DNA from: Arachis hypogaea
Lineage: Eukaryota; Streptophyta; Magnoliopsida; Fabales; Fabaceae
Length of the DNA stretch: 64,000 nucleotides
Reading direction: 5' to 3'
Assembly (NCBI RefSeq): GCF_003086295.3
Contig: NC_092042.1
Location: 44,142,137 to 44,206,136 of the forward strand
Of the stretch, positions 9,850-22,309 are shown piece after piece. A program made the translations under genes and the position numbers. Positions within the stretch are counted from its first letter, which is position 1. Each line of letters opens with the position of its first letter. The notes under the pieces are model-generated. The model was not told the DNA's origin. It made no database searches and saw only the letters and a program-made list of their open reading frames with translations.

Positions 9850-11760
9850 TTACAAAAGTTTGAAACGTTAAAAAATAGTTTAGAGGCATAAGATTCGTCC
9901 CAAATCATAGAAAATAGTTATCGGATCTCAAATAGGGATTACGGAAGGAAAAAAGTAGAATGGAATAGGTAAAACAGCTAAAAATAATATTTTCAGCAAA
10001 ACAGGACATTCATATGTACGCAAGCCTCATGCTTACGCGCGAGTTTCTTTTGTGCGTGCGCATGGTACGTGCACGAAAAATATTCAGTTATGGAATGCGG
10101 GTTGTGCATACTCATGCCTCGTGCGCACGCGCAACACCGTTTTTGTGCGTGCTCATGAAACTTGCCCAAAATTATTGCACTTCCGTTTCACCCATCCTGC
10201 GTATGCATGGTATGCATGCCTCGTGCGCATGCGCAACACCGTTTTTGTGCATGCGCAAGAAACTTGAACGAAATTATTGCACTTCCGTTTCACCCATCCT
10301 GCATATGCATGGGCCATGCATACGCATGACCTCAATTTTCTGCAACTTTTGCATAATTTAGTTTTGAAACTAGATTTTCAAACGTTCGTAATTTTTTTGT
10401 TAAAAATTATTTTCTGCCTGTTTTTCGAATGTCATAAAATAGACAAATCCAATTTTTATTTAAAAAAATTCCACAGAATTTAGAGGTCCAAGGTCCAAGC
10501 TATGGCCCGTCGAATTTCGTCAAAAATCTATTTTTACCCAAAAATTTCTGCATAACCATTTTTACCAATTCCAATTCCAATTCAGTTCAAAACCATTCGA
10601 ATACCACTTCTAAGCTCCCTCAATATACATTTATCAATTCTCTACCCTTTCTAATCATTTAACACATGTTCAATCAATTTCTCAAGACAACCTCAACATA
10701 CACACTCATACAAACAAAATTCACAACAATCATCATCAAATATCACATTCTCATACAACTTATCACACCACTTACCTTAATTACCACATAAGGGATTTTC
10801 TCACCCTATCACGGCATCTGACCCAATTTTTACAAATCGCAATATTCATACATCTAATTCTCAATTAAAACTTCAACAAGCATATTCGTTTTAATGCAAC
10901 ATAGCACCAAAATATGTCACAATATTCATTTGCAACAATATCACATAGCACTTCTCAATTCATTAAAAACTCATTATTTTTACTCTCAATTTCATGCCAA
11001 AATATGTCAACTAACTTAATACTCATACTAACCATTATTCAAGCATATCAATAATCAATTTCATTCAACTTATCCTAGGGGCAAGTAACCTAGATTTTCA
11101 CATAACCTTACATAATGGCTACTCAAAACTATTATCCGTACCTTAATGTCACAATTCCAAGCTTTCAGGCTTTTCTTTCCAAAATTTTACCAAACCAAGC
11201 TCCCAATTACTCAATCTAACACCATATTATACAATTTGGCACAATATTAAAAATTAGAATTTTCATAAATTCATGAACTAAGAGGAAAAAAGAGTTCCTT
11301 ACCTTTTACCCACTGAAATTAGTGATGGATACCACCAAGAACATAAGTTAGAAAATCCCTATAACATCAAAATCACCAAAAATCCTCAATACCCAAATCA
11401 AAAATACGATTTTAGCTTTGAATGAGAAATTGGAGCTAGAATTTCGAATTACTCACAAAACTATTTGAATAGAATTAAAGAGGAGGAGACAAACTTTGCG
11501 ACCGTAAATGACTCGTCAATTGGAGTTTTGTAGCAAAAGTTATGATGGATTGAAGGCGAGGATGGCTAGAGTTTCTCTCCTCTCTTTTCTCTTCTCTCAA
11601 TTTCGAATCTCGCTCATAAAATGGGAGAGGAAGTGCTGAAATGTGTGTTAAGTGTGGGTATATATATGGGGCTTGGGCCCACTTGGACCCGGCTCACTTG
11701 TTTTAACCCGTTGGCCCAATTTTGGGACAAAACCTTTAAGATAAGTGTTTGAATTCACAC
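9850..11760 (-). repeat. Probable nested LTR fragment
   Basis: The stretch about 10490-11760 resembles 5716-7276 in order and wording: TTTTTACCCAAAA, the CAATATCAC-rich part, a CTTACCTTTT-ACC site, then GGGCTTGGGCCCACTTGGACCC and AAACCTTTAA. It interrupts the LARD-type LTR relic. Its ends were not located. Confidence 0.35.
10113..10316. repeat. Tandem duplication, two 102-bp CpG-rich units
   Basis: Units 10113-10214 and 10215-10316 both start CATGCCTCGTGCGCA and contain GCGCAACACCGTTTTTGTGC. They hold self-complementary words such as TGCGCATGCGCA. A smaller GTGCGTGCGCACAC word lies at the gag/LTR junction near 5702. Confidence 0.8.
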
Positions 11761-14390
11761 CCTAAATATTTTTATTTCTCCAAATTATAAATATTAAATC
11801 TCTAATGTTTTTTGATCTCGTTTAATTTATTTATTAGTTGTTAATTAATTATTTAGTATTTTGAAAAATTTTAAAAACATAAAAAAAATCTTTATTCTTC
11901 AAGTCTCACCAAAACCTTAATCTCAATAATTATATTACCACAAGAATCTCAATCAAAGTCACATTTCTCAATTTCAATAAGATCTTTATTTCTCAATTTT
12001 TACAAAAAATCTTAATTTAAATAACTCCAACATAACATAAATACCAACCAAAGTCACAACTCTAAAAGAAATCACAAAATCAAGACTCTTAGGGATTTAA
12101 TATTTAAAACTTATTAAAATTTGTGCTATGTACTACTGCTTATAATCTTAGAAAAATTTTAAAATAACCTTCCCTAAAATATAGACATAACCACCATTTA
12201 AAGTTCTCTAAAATTCAGCCAACCTCATACCATATATTCTACCATTTTCCAACCTTAATATCAACTTAGATCCTCCATTCTCTTGGACATATCCATACTA
12301 AAGTAACCCAATATAATAATCAATCACTCAATGTCCAAAAAATCTATCTTTTAACAATCATCATCAGAAACTTTAGTTTGAGTCAATCTGTTATACCATA
12401 AACCTCATTTTTACACTTTATATTCCCACAACTCTTAAGTTGATAATTAATTAACTTTTTAAATCTTTAATCAATTACACTTCTTTTTCAAATTAACTTT
12501 AATTACTTATAGATACTTTTTATTATTAATCAATTCAAATAAGTTAATCTACCAAACAACTTCACAAGTTAATTCAACCAAATAAAGCTCGTTTGATTTA
12601 ACAAAGTTATCAAACTAACCGCAACCCCATGTTAAGCTTATTTTAATCACCCATTATCTTAAATTCACTAAAAATTCTCAAAAACATGACCCTTTAATCA
12701 GTATTAATCAAATTAAACTCCACAAAAATATCTAGTTTTTATAGAAGAAACAATAATTCTTATCTTCTTTATTATTCTAATTTCGTTCAAACTATTATAA
12801 AAATTTTGGCAAAACCTCCCGTAAAATTCAGATATTTTCTCCCTTTAAGAGTTCCATCTGAATCAAACCACTCTCAAATCCTTCTCAACCATTTCAAATA
12901 CCCAACCATTCTTAACATGAATATTCTTGGCTTGTTAACTTTAATTCTCTGTAATTTATTAAATTTTCACACATTAGGACAGTAAACAAGTTGTTCAGAT
13001 CCTAATCCACCCACCAAGAGGTTTCAAGCAATATTACTAATTAATTTTATTATTGGAACATTTAATTCCTTTTTAATCCGTTATCAATTTTATTCCATTT
13101 CTTCAAAATAGTCCAATTTAATTCATAAGACTCACACGCTCACTAAAAATATATTCTTCACAATGATATCAATTTTTGACAATTTCTTGAAATAAAATAA
13201 ATTTAAGCAAAAACCCTTACCTCAATCGTGACTCAACTACGCGACAAACTCTCTTTTATTCTTATTTCGCAGTAGTGATAGCAATTCCAACCATTCCTGC
13301 TGTAGCCACATCATTGAACATGGCTTACAGTTGCAGTTGTAGCAATTCCGAGGACTCCCCGCAGCAGCGATAGCACAAACGTAGCATACAACTATGATAA
13401 CTCAACCCTAAGATATTAACGTCACAAAATTCTCAACAACTCATAGTGGAACACTAACGGTGAGGGTTTGAGAATAAAAAAAATTTACTTTAACTAAGGA
13501 GGAACGATGGAACAGAGCAGCAGTAGCTCCTTCGACAACAGTGCCATATCCATTGACCAGAATCACGGCGACGCGGTCTGAACCGAAGCAGAAGAAGCGG
13601 CAACAAACCCAAGCAGTTCCGGCGAGTTCCAGTAGCGGCGGGTAGCTCGACGGTGGCCTCAACCAATGGTGACGGTGATGATGAAGCTTCCCGTAGCAAT
13701 CCCTATCAGCGACGTTGGTTTCCAACAGAGACGGTGGCGGGGGACACAACTCCATCTCCTCTTCTCCATTGCGTTTCTCTCTCTTCCTCCTCTAATTTTT
13801 GCTCGTGCTCTCCCTCTCTCTTCTGGCTCGATGGCAAAGACAAGAGGCGGCGGCGACGAGGATGGCAGCATGCGCTCCTCCTCTTGCTCATGTCACTGGC
13901 TCGCGTCTCTCTCTCCACTACCCTTAGACAGCGACGGCGCGGTGGCTCTCAGCTCCGTCGGTGCCGCCCCTCCTCCTCCCCTTTTCTTTCTTCTTCATCT
14001 CCCCTCCTTTGTTTTCCCCTGTTTGGTGTGTGTATGTGTGGCAGTGATGGCTAAGTTAGAGGGAGGTTGAGTGTGTGGATGTGTTGGGTTAAAATTAGGG
14101 TTTAATTTAGGAATTATGGTATATTTTGGTATTATGATAAAAATGAGAGGGTATATTAGTAATTTAAAACTAAATTAATTTAACTTAATAAAATTATTTC
14201 AAGAACATTATTTATTTATCAATTTATTAATTAGTTTTCAACTAAGTACTCTAATTTAAAAATTACAGATAATATAATAAATTTTCTTTTATTTGATAAG
14301 ATTAACTAAAACTATCAATTTTTTAAATTCAATCATATAAAATTTTTATTATTTTACAGCTACTAAAACTTTAAACTTTAGGCCACGGAT

Positions 14391-14890
14391 TCTTTACTCC
14401 CACATTTTTGTAGGAGTATCATTAACCTGCATCAAAATACAAAATATACCCTTTTTTTTGTAAAAATCACTAATTACATTTTGACCCCTCCAATTATTGG
14501 TTTTTTAACTTTGTTCCTTTTCTTTTCATTCTCACATTAGAAGCATTCAAGCATTCAGAGAAGAGAAGAAAATGTCTGCTAGGGTTTTCATACAATTTCA
14601 ATTCATGCATTTCTCTCTTCCTCTTCCTCTTTCTATGCTGTAAATCTCATTAGCATTATCCTCGCCGCCGCAACACGCCTCCGCCGCTACCGCAACTTGC
14701 CGCTTCCGTGCGCAATCTGCCGCCGCCACACGCAACCTGCCACTGCCGCGCAAGACGCTTTTCTCCACATGTAATAGATGTGTTATAATTTATCATTTGT
14801 TGTTTTGCTATATTTGCAGTTGGTTTTCAACTTTTTCCCCCTTTGAATATTCAATTTCAACCATTTTTTTAATTTTAATTTTCGGTTTAG
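14391..14890 (+). other. Promoter-like upstream segment, inverted relative to the second locus
   Basis: 14391-14580 matches the reverse complement of 51060-51250: GGATTCTTTACTCCCACATT, a small hairpin TACTCC...GGAGTA, ATTAACCTGCATCAAAATA, and TTTTGACCCCTC. Weaker likeness continues to about 14760 (AGAGAAGAGAAG, CTAGGGTTTTC, a CCGCCGC-rich stretch). It looks like a plant promoter/5' UTR with a CT-rich and Pro/Arg-coding first exon. It sits directly on the truncated LTR relic. Confidence 0.45.
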
Positions 14891-16722
14891 AATGAAGACA
14901 TACTTGGAGAGCATGCTGATATTTTTATTGAGCACTATTACATAAAGCAGTCTGGTAACTGTGACCTATCTAGCATGAGCAATCCTCATAATGAATTCAA
15001 GGGAAAGAATCTCCTGATTGAGTGAAAAGAATCAAAAGATCCTTCAGAGATCACATCAAAGTACAACATGTCAATCGAAACATATAAAGATATTCTTGGA
15101 AAATGTAGGCATAAGTTGTTCGAAGTAAGGTCAATGCGGGCAAGGCCACATGTGGATGATAAAGTATCCCTGTAAACATGGTTACTAATTTATTTAAGAA
15201 TCTTCTATTTGATACTGGTTTCAACTTTTTAGTATGAGTCTCAAGAGATCCTATGCTTCTAGGTTATTGTATCTTGGAATGGACGGGCTATCTCATTTTT
15301 TTCCAGGGCCTCCAAGATTCTCCTGGGTGAAGCTGAGGGCACTAAGTTCTATTTTCCTGTTATTGGCACAGAAGACGCACTGCTTTTATATCATGTATGT
15401 CTGTAAATTATCCTATTATGGATAAATTTTATATTGTTGTGTTGATCAAAATGGGAATTGGCAGTTTATGAGTTAGTTGGCATTGGCAGTTAGAAGGGAA
15501 TTATGGATGAAGCTTGTTAGGGGAACACCCGGAGACAATTAGATCCTCTTCTTTTTTTCAGTTTTGAGTAATTGCTAATATATTCAACTTTCTCCTTGTT
15601 GTTTTGCAAATTCCAGCCAAAGGAATACATGCAAATTGCAGAAAAAGCAGTATTATTTATTAAGAAGGAACTTCACAGTGCTGAAACCCAAAGGCTGAAC
15701 CATAGCTTCAGAATTCTCCATCTAAAGCACCTGGTTTCTTGGATGATTATGCTTTTCTGATCTCTGGATTACTGGATCTCTATAAATTTGGTGGTGTAAT
15801 CAACTGGCTTCAATGGGCAATTGAATTGCAGAGCACTCAGGTAAAGATTGATATCTGAATCTGAAAGAAATTTCACGGTGCTTTGCCAGACATCGAGTTC
15901 CTCCTAAGATGTGTTACTTGCAGGATGCTTTGTTTCTTGATGGGAATGGAGGTGGATATTTTAATAATACTGGGGAAGATACATCAGTTCTTTTCCATGT
16001 CAAAGAAGACCATGATGGGGTAGAACCCTCTGGGAACACGGTGTCAGCTATAAATCTTATTAGGTTGGCTTCCATGCTTGCTGAAAATAAGGCTGAGCAC
16101 TATAAGCGAAATGCAGAGCACCTTCTGGTCTGTAAACTGCCACCTCTTTCCTCCTAGAAAACTTGTTTTCTTTTTTGTACAAGTTCCCAAGGGTGAAAAG
16201 TGATTATCACTTGGTAGTTGTCTAAAATTCCCCTTTACATGGTAGTGCAGGCTATTTTTGAGAAAAGATTGAAAGCTTTGCCTATGGTGGTACCCCTCAT
16301 GTGTTGTGTAGCAAATATGCTGCGTGTACCTTCCAGAAAGCAAGTGGTTGTGGTTGGAGAAAGAAATTCTAAGGAATTTGAAAGAATGCTTGCAGCATCA
16401 CATGCATCATATGATCCAAACAAAATGGTGAGTATATTTAACTCCTTTGTTGAGTTGATACTGCATATTTGTTTTTGGTTGTCATCAATAATGTCTGTGC
16501 GGATGTTGGATGTAGGTTCTTCATATAGATCCTAACAACAAAGAAGAAATGGAATTTTGGGAACAGAATAACAGCAACATTGCCCTGATGGCGAAAAATG
16601 ACCATGCAGCAAACAAGGTTGTAGCTCTTGTATGCCAAAACTTCAATTGTAGCCCGCCTGTGACTGATCAATCCTCACTTGATGCTTTACTATCCAAAAT
16701 ATCGTCCTCTTCATCAACATGA
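14891..16722 (+). pseudogene. SPATA20-like / DUF255 (YyaL) protein, C-terminal two thirds, copy A
   Basis: Six exon-like blocks match the plant homologue of SPATA20, a thioredoxin-fold DUF255 protein with an (alpha/alpha)6 barrel: 14891-15163 (GEHADIFIEHYYIK), 15263-15373 (VSWNGRAISFFSRASKILLG), 15617-15840 (PKEYMQIAEKA, FLDDYAF in another frame), 15924-16127 (DGNGGGYFNNTGEDTSVLF, VKEDHDGVEPSGNT), 16251-16427 (VPLMCCVANMLRVPSRKQ) and 16516-16722 (VLHIDPNNKEEMEFWE, ending SSSST-stop). The N-terminal DUF255/thioredoxin domain and start codon are missing. Exon 1 has an in-frame TGA (LLIE-stop-KES), exon 3 has a one-base loss, and the exon 2 donor is deleted (copy B keeps GAA|GTAAGT). Exon borders are hand-read. 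The biochemical role of the plant family is not established. Confidence 0.85.
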
Positions 16723-17440
16723 GATATCAGTTCTCACAAGTGGATGTTAGCTAAAGCTTAGAAGCCATATTATACACAACTTGTTGGTTCTGACTACTGT
16801 GTCAAATATTTTCTTCAGTGATATAGAGATTATGCTTGTCTTTTTACTTTCTATGCCAGCATTATCTTTCAAATTTGATACAGAATGATGGAAATATGTA
16901 TATTTTTATAGTTAAAGGTTGAATGAAATAGTTATATATTAAGTTTGGTTTAGTTAAACAAGTTTGTACCACTGTTTCCTGGGTGAACTAGCACAATAAA
17001 GTCACCATGGATTAGTTATATATTGTATTCATCATACTCAGCAATAATTAGTTACGGGAATATATAGGTTATGAATAATTTATATTAATCGATAAAGTAA
17101 AGAAAATTAGTAATATAGAATTATAATATATAGAAGGATAAATTAGTGTAAAAACAAATGAAACATAGCTTAGTACTTTGTCTTTCAATGAAAATATTAA
17201 AAATATCTAAAAAGATAATTCCTCATTCCCAAATGTCTTCATGCTCTGCTTCCACCTTGGTCCTATATTGCCAAGCATTTTCTTGTATTACGAGACATAA
17301 ATCGTTGTACTCCTCTAAAACCAGATCCACGGAAAGTCTCATTCATGTGGAGTCGTTAATGTGCTTAGAGCACCAACAATATAATTCTAATTAGAAGTGT
17401 GTTGGAAAAATTATGTTAAAAATACTTTTTATAAATATGA
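16723..17440 (+). other. Downstream flank of the SPATA20-like locus, duplicated
   Basis: Nearly identical to 63301-64000, so the duplication extends at least 700 bp past the stop codon. On the minus strand about 17227-17350 there is a protein-like stretch (EEYNDLCLVIQENAWQYRTK) that I do not recognise. Copy A has one extra A in it compared with copy B. Otherwise it is AT-rich with no gene seen. Confidence 0.6.
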
Positions 17441-17849
17441 CCTGAATGTTGAAGTCATTTTGTAAAGTACATTCTCTGATTACAAAAAAATTGTTAAATG
17501 AAAACATGTCTTCAATTTAACAACTATTTTTGAATTGATAATTTAATTATACACTTTACTCGTGTGAGTACATTGCATGGTTTAGTCTAGAAAAAAGAAC
17601 TTCCTTATAAATTAGTATATCCACTCAAACTATTAGACAAAAATATTAACTAATCATTTAGAAATATTATAGGGATAATTTTACTGCAAAATGTTCAAGC
17701 ATGAACCAGCAAATTGGATCTTCATTCCTACGTCGAAATATACGTGTCATCATAAGTGCCACCAGGTTTATAACCTACAATATGTTAAAATTATATGTAA
17801 AACATGTTTATAGGTAAATAAAGGCTTAAAAATTTAATTACAAGAAATT

Positions 17850-18544
17850 ATATAGTATACATTGACCTCTATATTTACTCATGATCCGACACATCTCTCT
17901 GGCACAAGACATCTAAATGTACTTCTATAACCTTTTTCATCTGAGATTACCAACTCTTTAGAACTGCCAAAGTCATAAAATGGTTAGCTGGGAGAATCAT
18001 AGAATTTTTAAACCATTACATATTACACATAATCATAAACCACATGTATGGATCTAACGTATTCGAAAAAATATATGCTGCAACGGCAACTTGGGAATCG
18101 GTTAACATCATCGAAAGAGTAGGCTCAAATGCAATAAGTGTCCACCACTACAGTTAAAAGAAATAGTTGCAAGATTACACTAAAAAATAAAGAAAAAAGA
18201 AAAAAGTAAAAGAAAGAAGAAAAAAAAAAGGTTACCTTTGGCAGTACAGCTCCTACTCTAACATGTGGTTGTCCATTAGGTGGAGTTGTAGCTTCACGAG
18301 TAATATCTGAGTGGAATAACTTTTTGGGTTGAATTGGCATGATACTAGTAAGATAACAAGTTTTTGTACTTTTTGAAGAATGCACAACTACAGTAGGATT
18401 TAGTATTGATTTACTATTTGTGGAAGTTTTCTGTTGTGCCATGATCACATCAACTTTTGGGTGTAGAACATGAATGACCGATTCTAAGTTTTCCATCCTT
18501 TTTGTTATATCGTTAAACATACTCTTAACTTGCATATTTTTCAT
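17850..18544 (-). pseudogene. Fragment of a transposon-associated gene with an N-terminal coiled coil
   Basis: The first exon (18544-18236) begins MKNMQVKSMFNDITKRMENL, a short heptad segment, then Ser/Thr-rich linker and ends VRVGAVLPK at a GT donor. Further down the minus strand, pieces such as DSQVAVAAYIFSNTLDP (about 18095-18040) and DEKGYRSTFRCLVPERCVGS (about 17950-17885) appear in different frames with stops between. From memory they resemble Ulp1-type C48 protease genes carried by legume DNA transposons, but no catalytic His/Asp/Cys block is visible, so I leave the family open. Sequence 17440-17850 shows nothing else. Confidence 0.4.
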
Positions 18545-19053
18545 TGGAATAATCTTCTACTACTCAATCAGATAGTATTTTGTCTTGTACGGTACCATAT
18601 AACCCCTTAAGATGAATATATAGCAAATTCGATTATAAAAGATAAGATAAGAGCAAAATAATACAAATTTTAAGATATTTTATTTCTATCTTTTTTTTAA
18701 AAAAAAGTTATCTAATTAGAGTAAGAAGATAAGAAGTTAAGAATAACAAGATTATATAAAATAATCTAATTTTATCTTTTTTAAAAAGATAATATTTAAA
18801 TTATAATCTCAAATTTATTATTTTTTTAATACAAGATAAAGGGATAGTAATATATGCCGTTGAAACTTGTTAAATTTTGGATATATTTTAATTTTTAATT
18901 TAAAGTTAAATGACTAATTATTAGTTATCGTATTTAAATTATTAAAAGAGAATTAGTTGTGTGAAGCATAATCTTATTCCTATATATAAACACTCAAGCA
19001 TAGAATACTATTAACTATCTCTACTAAAACTAAAATTACAATATAGTAGAGCA

Positions 19054-19670
19054 ATGGAAGAAAAAGTAGTAGACGATCACATTGGATCTTCTTCGATGGA
19101 AATTATTGAAAATTCTCCGTTGAAACAAATACTACATAAAATAGAGGTAATATACCCATCTCATGATAAATTACAATGTTATTTATATATATCAATGCTA
19201 ATTTTCTTTTTGATAATGTAGTCTTTGTCCAAGAGAGTTGATGAGATGGAAAAAGCAATGTGGATGGTGAAGATGTCACTTGATACGCCTTTCAATGTAA
19301 AACTGATGAGAAGCATGAGAAATTGGACAATACGGATCTATATGAGATGAAGAATAAATCCTGTGATGATATAACAAAGAAAAACTCTTGCCCGTTGCAA
19401 GTAAAGTCCGAACATTGTATGTTTACGGATTTATCCGACGAGAATAAGGACGTTGAGATTTTGCACAATCTGCCACCATCGTTCTACAAAGGGACGCAAA
19501 CATACCAGATGGAGAAGAAAAATTGAAGCCAAAGCCAAGATTCGATTTTCAAAGAAATATCAAAACTAATAAAATTGTGCAAGAACTTCCGAGTACGTTT
19601 GTAAAGCAAAAGGACAAATTGGCAAGAGTCAATAATCCACCATCTATCCAAAACATGGCGTTTGCATGAG
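19054..19670 (+). pseudogene. Unrecognised coiled-coil gene fragment, divergent from the previous one
   Basis: Exon 1 (19054-19146) begins MEEKVVDDHIGSSSMEIIEN and ends at a GT donor. Exon 2 starts at 19222 with a heptad stretch, SLSKRVDEMEKAMWMVKMSL. A one-base loss near 19307 shifts the frame to DEKHEKLDNTDLYEMK, and a second shift near 19505 leads to KPKPRFDF...NNPPSIQNMAF and a stop at 19668. The heptad segment resembles that of the minus-strand gene at 18236-18544. The two are head to head, about 510 bp apart, with a TATATAAA-like site near 18983. Function is unknown. Confidence 0.45.
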
Positions 19671-19679
19671 CCGCTAAAA

Positions 19680-20226
19680 AGGACAAATTTATTTATTAAC
19701 TATTTTTTATTACTCTCGTTTTGTATCGCTTTTTCGTTATCTTGCTAAGAACCAATGATTCTGAATAAAACTCAAAATCATCAGTGCTATTTACCTCATT
19801 TTTGTTCAATTTTTCAATGATGAGCTCTTCTTCATTAAAATAAAAAATAAAGTGTATAATATATATTTCACAACTAAAACAACAAAATTACTTGATTTAT
19901 TGAAATTTAGATAATAATGATTCGTTCACTAATCATGCTCATTATTCGGTTATATGGTTCTTCTTTTCTGATGACCTAATTATAAAATTAAAAGTAGTGT
20001 AAGAATTATATTAAAAAATATATAAAATCCTAATTAAAAGTACTCAAAATGTTTTCATAATTAACAAAAAAGGGAGAGCTTTTTCCCTCCTTATTTGGAA
20101 AATTATATATAACAAACTAATAAATTCTAACACTTTTTAACACGGTAAGTAATTATAATCTGCCAATCTGCCAAAACCAGTACACAAATTATGTGGTGCC
20201 AAAAGTGGAACATCCTGAAGCATCTC
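19680..20226 (+). other. AT-rich flank with a possible exon at the insertion site
   Basis: Mostly AT-rich and without a gene. The last stretch, about 20158-20226, is open and reads ...YVVPKVEHPEAS before the retrotransposon. After the element the frame continues RIAK to a GTAAG donor at 31747. This suggests the insertion hit an exon. Confidence 0.4.
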
Positions 20227-21748
20227 TGATGAGCGGATAATTTATACGCTTTTTGGCATTGTTTTTAGTATGTTTTTAGTATGATCTATTTAGTTTTTAG
20301 TATATTTTTACTAGTTTTTAGTTAAAATTCACTTTTCTGGACTTTACTATGAGTTTGTGTGTTTTTCTGTGATTTCAGGTATTTTCTGGCTGAAATTGAG
20401 GGTCCTGAGCAAAAATCTGATTCAGAGACTGAAAAGGACTGCAGATGCTGTTGGATTCTGACCTCCCTACACTCGAAGTGGATTTTCTGGAGCTACAGAA
20501 GCTCAATTGGCGTGCTCTCAACGGCGTTGGAAAGTAGACATCCTGGGCTTTCCAGCAATGTATAATAGTCCATACTTTGCCCGAGATTTGATGGCCCAAA
20601 CAGGCGTTGCAAATCAGCTTCAGAATTCCCAGCGTTTAACGCTGGAACTGGCATAAAACTTGGAGTTAAACGCCCAAACTGGCATGAAAGCTGGCGTTTA
20701 ACTCCAGAAAAAGTCTCTACACATGAAAGCTTCAATGCTCAGCCCAAGCACACACTAAGTGGACCCAGAAATGGATTTTTACGTCATTTGCTCATTTCTG
20801 TATACCCTAGGTTACTAGCTTACTATTAATAGGATCTTTTGACATTGTATCTGTACCTCATGATACTTTACACGTTTCGTTGTGTACCTTCCACGGCATG
20901 AGTCTCTAAACCCCATGGTTGGGGGTGAGGAGCTCTGCTGTGTCTTGATGGATTAATGTAGTTACTACTGTTTTTCATTCAATCATGCTTGCTTCCATTC
21001 TAAGATATTACTTGTTCTTAAACCGGATGAATGTGATGATCCATGACACTCATCATCATTCTTAACTATGAACGTGTATCTGACAACCACCTCCGTTCTA
21101 CCTTAGATTAAGTAGATATCTCTTGGATTCTTTAATCAAAATCTTCGTGGTATAAGCTAGAACTGATGGCAGCATTCAAGAGAATCCGGAAGGTCTAAAC
21201 CTTGTCTGTGGTATTCTGAGTAGGATTCAATGATTGAATGACTGTGACGAGCTTCAAACTCCTGAGGGCGGGGCGTTAGTGACAGACGCAAAAGAATCAC
21301 TGGATTCTATTCCGGCCTGATTGAGAACCGACAGATGGATAGCCGTGCCGTGACAGGGTGCGTTGAACATTTCCACTGAGAGGATGGGAGGTAGCCACTG
21401 ACAACGGTGAAACCCTTGCATACAGCTTGCCATGGAAGGAGCCTTGCGTGCTCTAAGAAGAAGACAGTAGGAAAGCAGAGATTCAGAAGATGGAGCATCT
21501 CCAAAACCTCAACCTATTCTCCATTACTGCAAAACAAGTACTTACTTCATGTTCTTTTACTTTTCACAATCAACCCTGATAATTTTTGATATCCTGACTA
21601 AGATTTACAAGATAACCGTAGCTTGCTTCAAGCCAACAATCTCCGTGGGATCGACCCTTACTCACGTAAGGTATTACTTGGACGACCCAGTGCACTTGCT
21701 GGTTAGTTGTGCGGGGTTGCAAAGGTGTGATTGCAATTTCGCGCACCA
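20227..21748 (+). repeat. 5' LTR of the 11.5-kb element
   Basis: 1,522 bp, TGATGAGCGG...GCGCACCA. It contains diverged palindrome units at the 31-bp step (around 20631, 20662 and 20693). A weak TATA variant, TATTAATA at 20824-20831, corresponds to TATAAATA in the LTRs of the 10.7-kb element. Confidence 0.92.
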
Positions 21749-21754
21749 AGTTTT

Positions 21755-21772
21755 TGGCGCCGTTGCCGGGGA
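21755..21772 (+). other. Primer binding site, tRNA-Asp
   Basis: TGGCGCCGTTGCCGGGGA is the perfect complement of the last 18 bases of plant tRNA-Asp, six bases after the LTR. Confidence 0.9.
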
Positions 21773-21871
21773 TTGTTCGAGTTTGGACAACTGACGGCTT
21801 ATCTTGTTGCTTAGATTAGGACTGTTTTATTTTTGTTGGTTTAGAGTCTTTTAGTTGAGTATAGTTTCATA

Positions 21872-22044
21872 TTTTAAGTTTGGTGTCACTTGCATGCTTT
21901 TGTTTTTCTTCTAATTTTCGAATTTTCATGTCTTTAGTCCCTTTTTGATCCGTAAAAATTCTAAGTTTGGTGTCCTCCTTGTGTTTTTCCCTTAAAATTT
22001 TCGAAAATTAGTGTTTGATTTTCTAAAAATTTTAAGTTTGGTGT
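21872..22044 (+). promoter_or_regulatory. Leader with three TAAGTTTGGTGT motifs
   Basis: Motif copies at 21872-21886, 21961-21973 and 22031-22044, in a T-rich leader between primer site and gag. Here they are not preceded by the stem-loop found with the downstream copies. Their function is unknown. Confidence 0.5.
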
Positions 22045-22309
22045 CATTTTGTTGTTTTTCTCTTTCCTCATTTCAAAAATCAAATCTTTTTCATAAAAAT
22101 TTTTCAATCATATCTTTTTAATTGCTAATTTCAAAATCTTTTTAATTAATTAATTGATTTAGTTTTCAATTTGCTTTGATCTTATTTTCTTTTAGTTTTC
22201 GAAAATTTATTTTATTTTCCTTTTGTTTTATTTTAATTTTTCGGTCAATTCAAAAAAAAAAAAACAAAATTTATCTATTTGCAATCCATATCATTTCCCT
22301 TTATCCATT

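Larger units (their letters stand above)
7741..14385 (-). repeat. Decayed, truncated LTR related to the LARD-like element, with an inner insertion
   Basis: The edge TGTAACACCCTACC at 7741 matches the LARD-like LTR edge TGTAACGCCCTAAC at 37092. Landmarks keep the same order: GGGTGAGAAC...GGTTCTCAG (8277 vs about 37495), CACCCAAACAAT (about 8921 vs 37975), GGTAGCTAACCA (about 9014 vs 38060), the AAAACCTCCCGTAAAA region (about 12805 vs 39325), CCCTACCTCAA-like (13215 vs 39880), then a GC-rich zone and an AT-rich tail. The spacing between the third and fourth landmarks is about 2.8 kb too long, which fits an insertion near 9850-12000. The far end is cut at about 14385 by the SPATA20-like locus. 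The GC-rich short frames at 13441-14070 overlap on both strands and are not supported as genes. Confidence 0.5.

Noticed and set aside
13441..14070. Several overlapping open frames on both strands, up to 134 codons
   Set aside because: GC-rich, low-complexity Ser/Arg/Pro sequence inside an LTR relic; frames overlap on both strands and show no domain.
21755..21772. tRNA-Asp gene
   Set aside because: Only the 18 bases complementary to the 3' end are present; it is a primer binding site.
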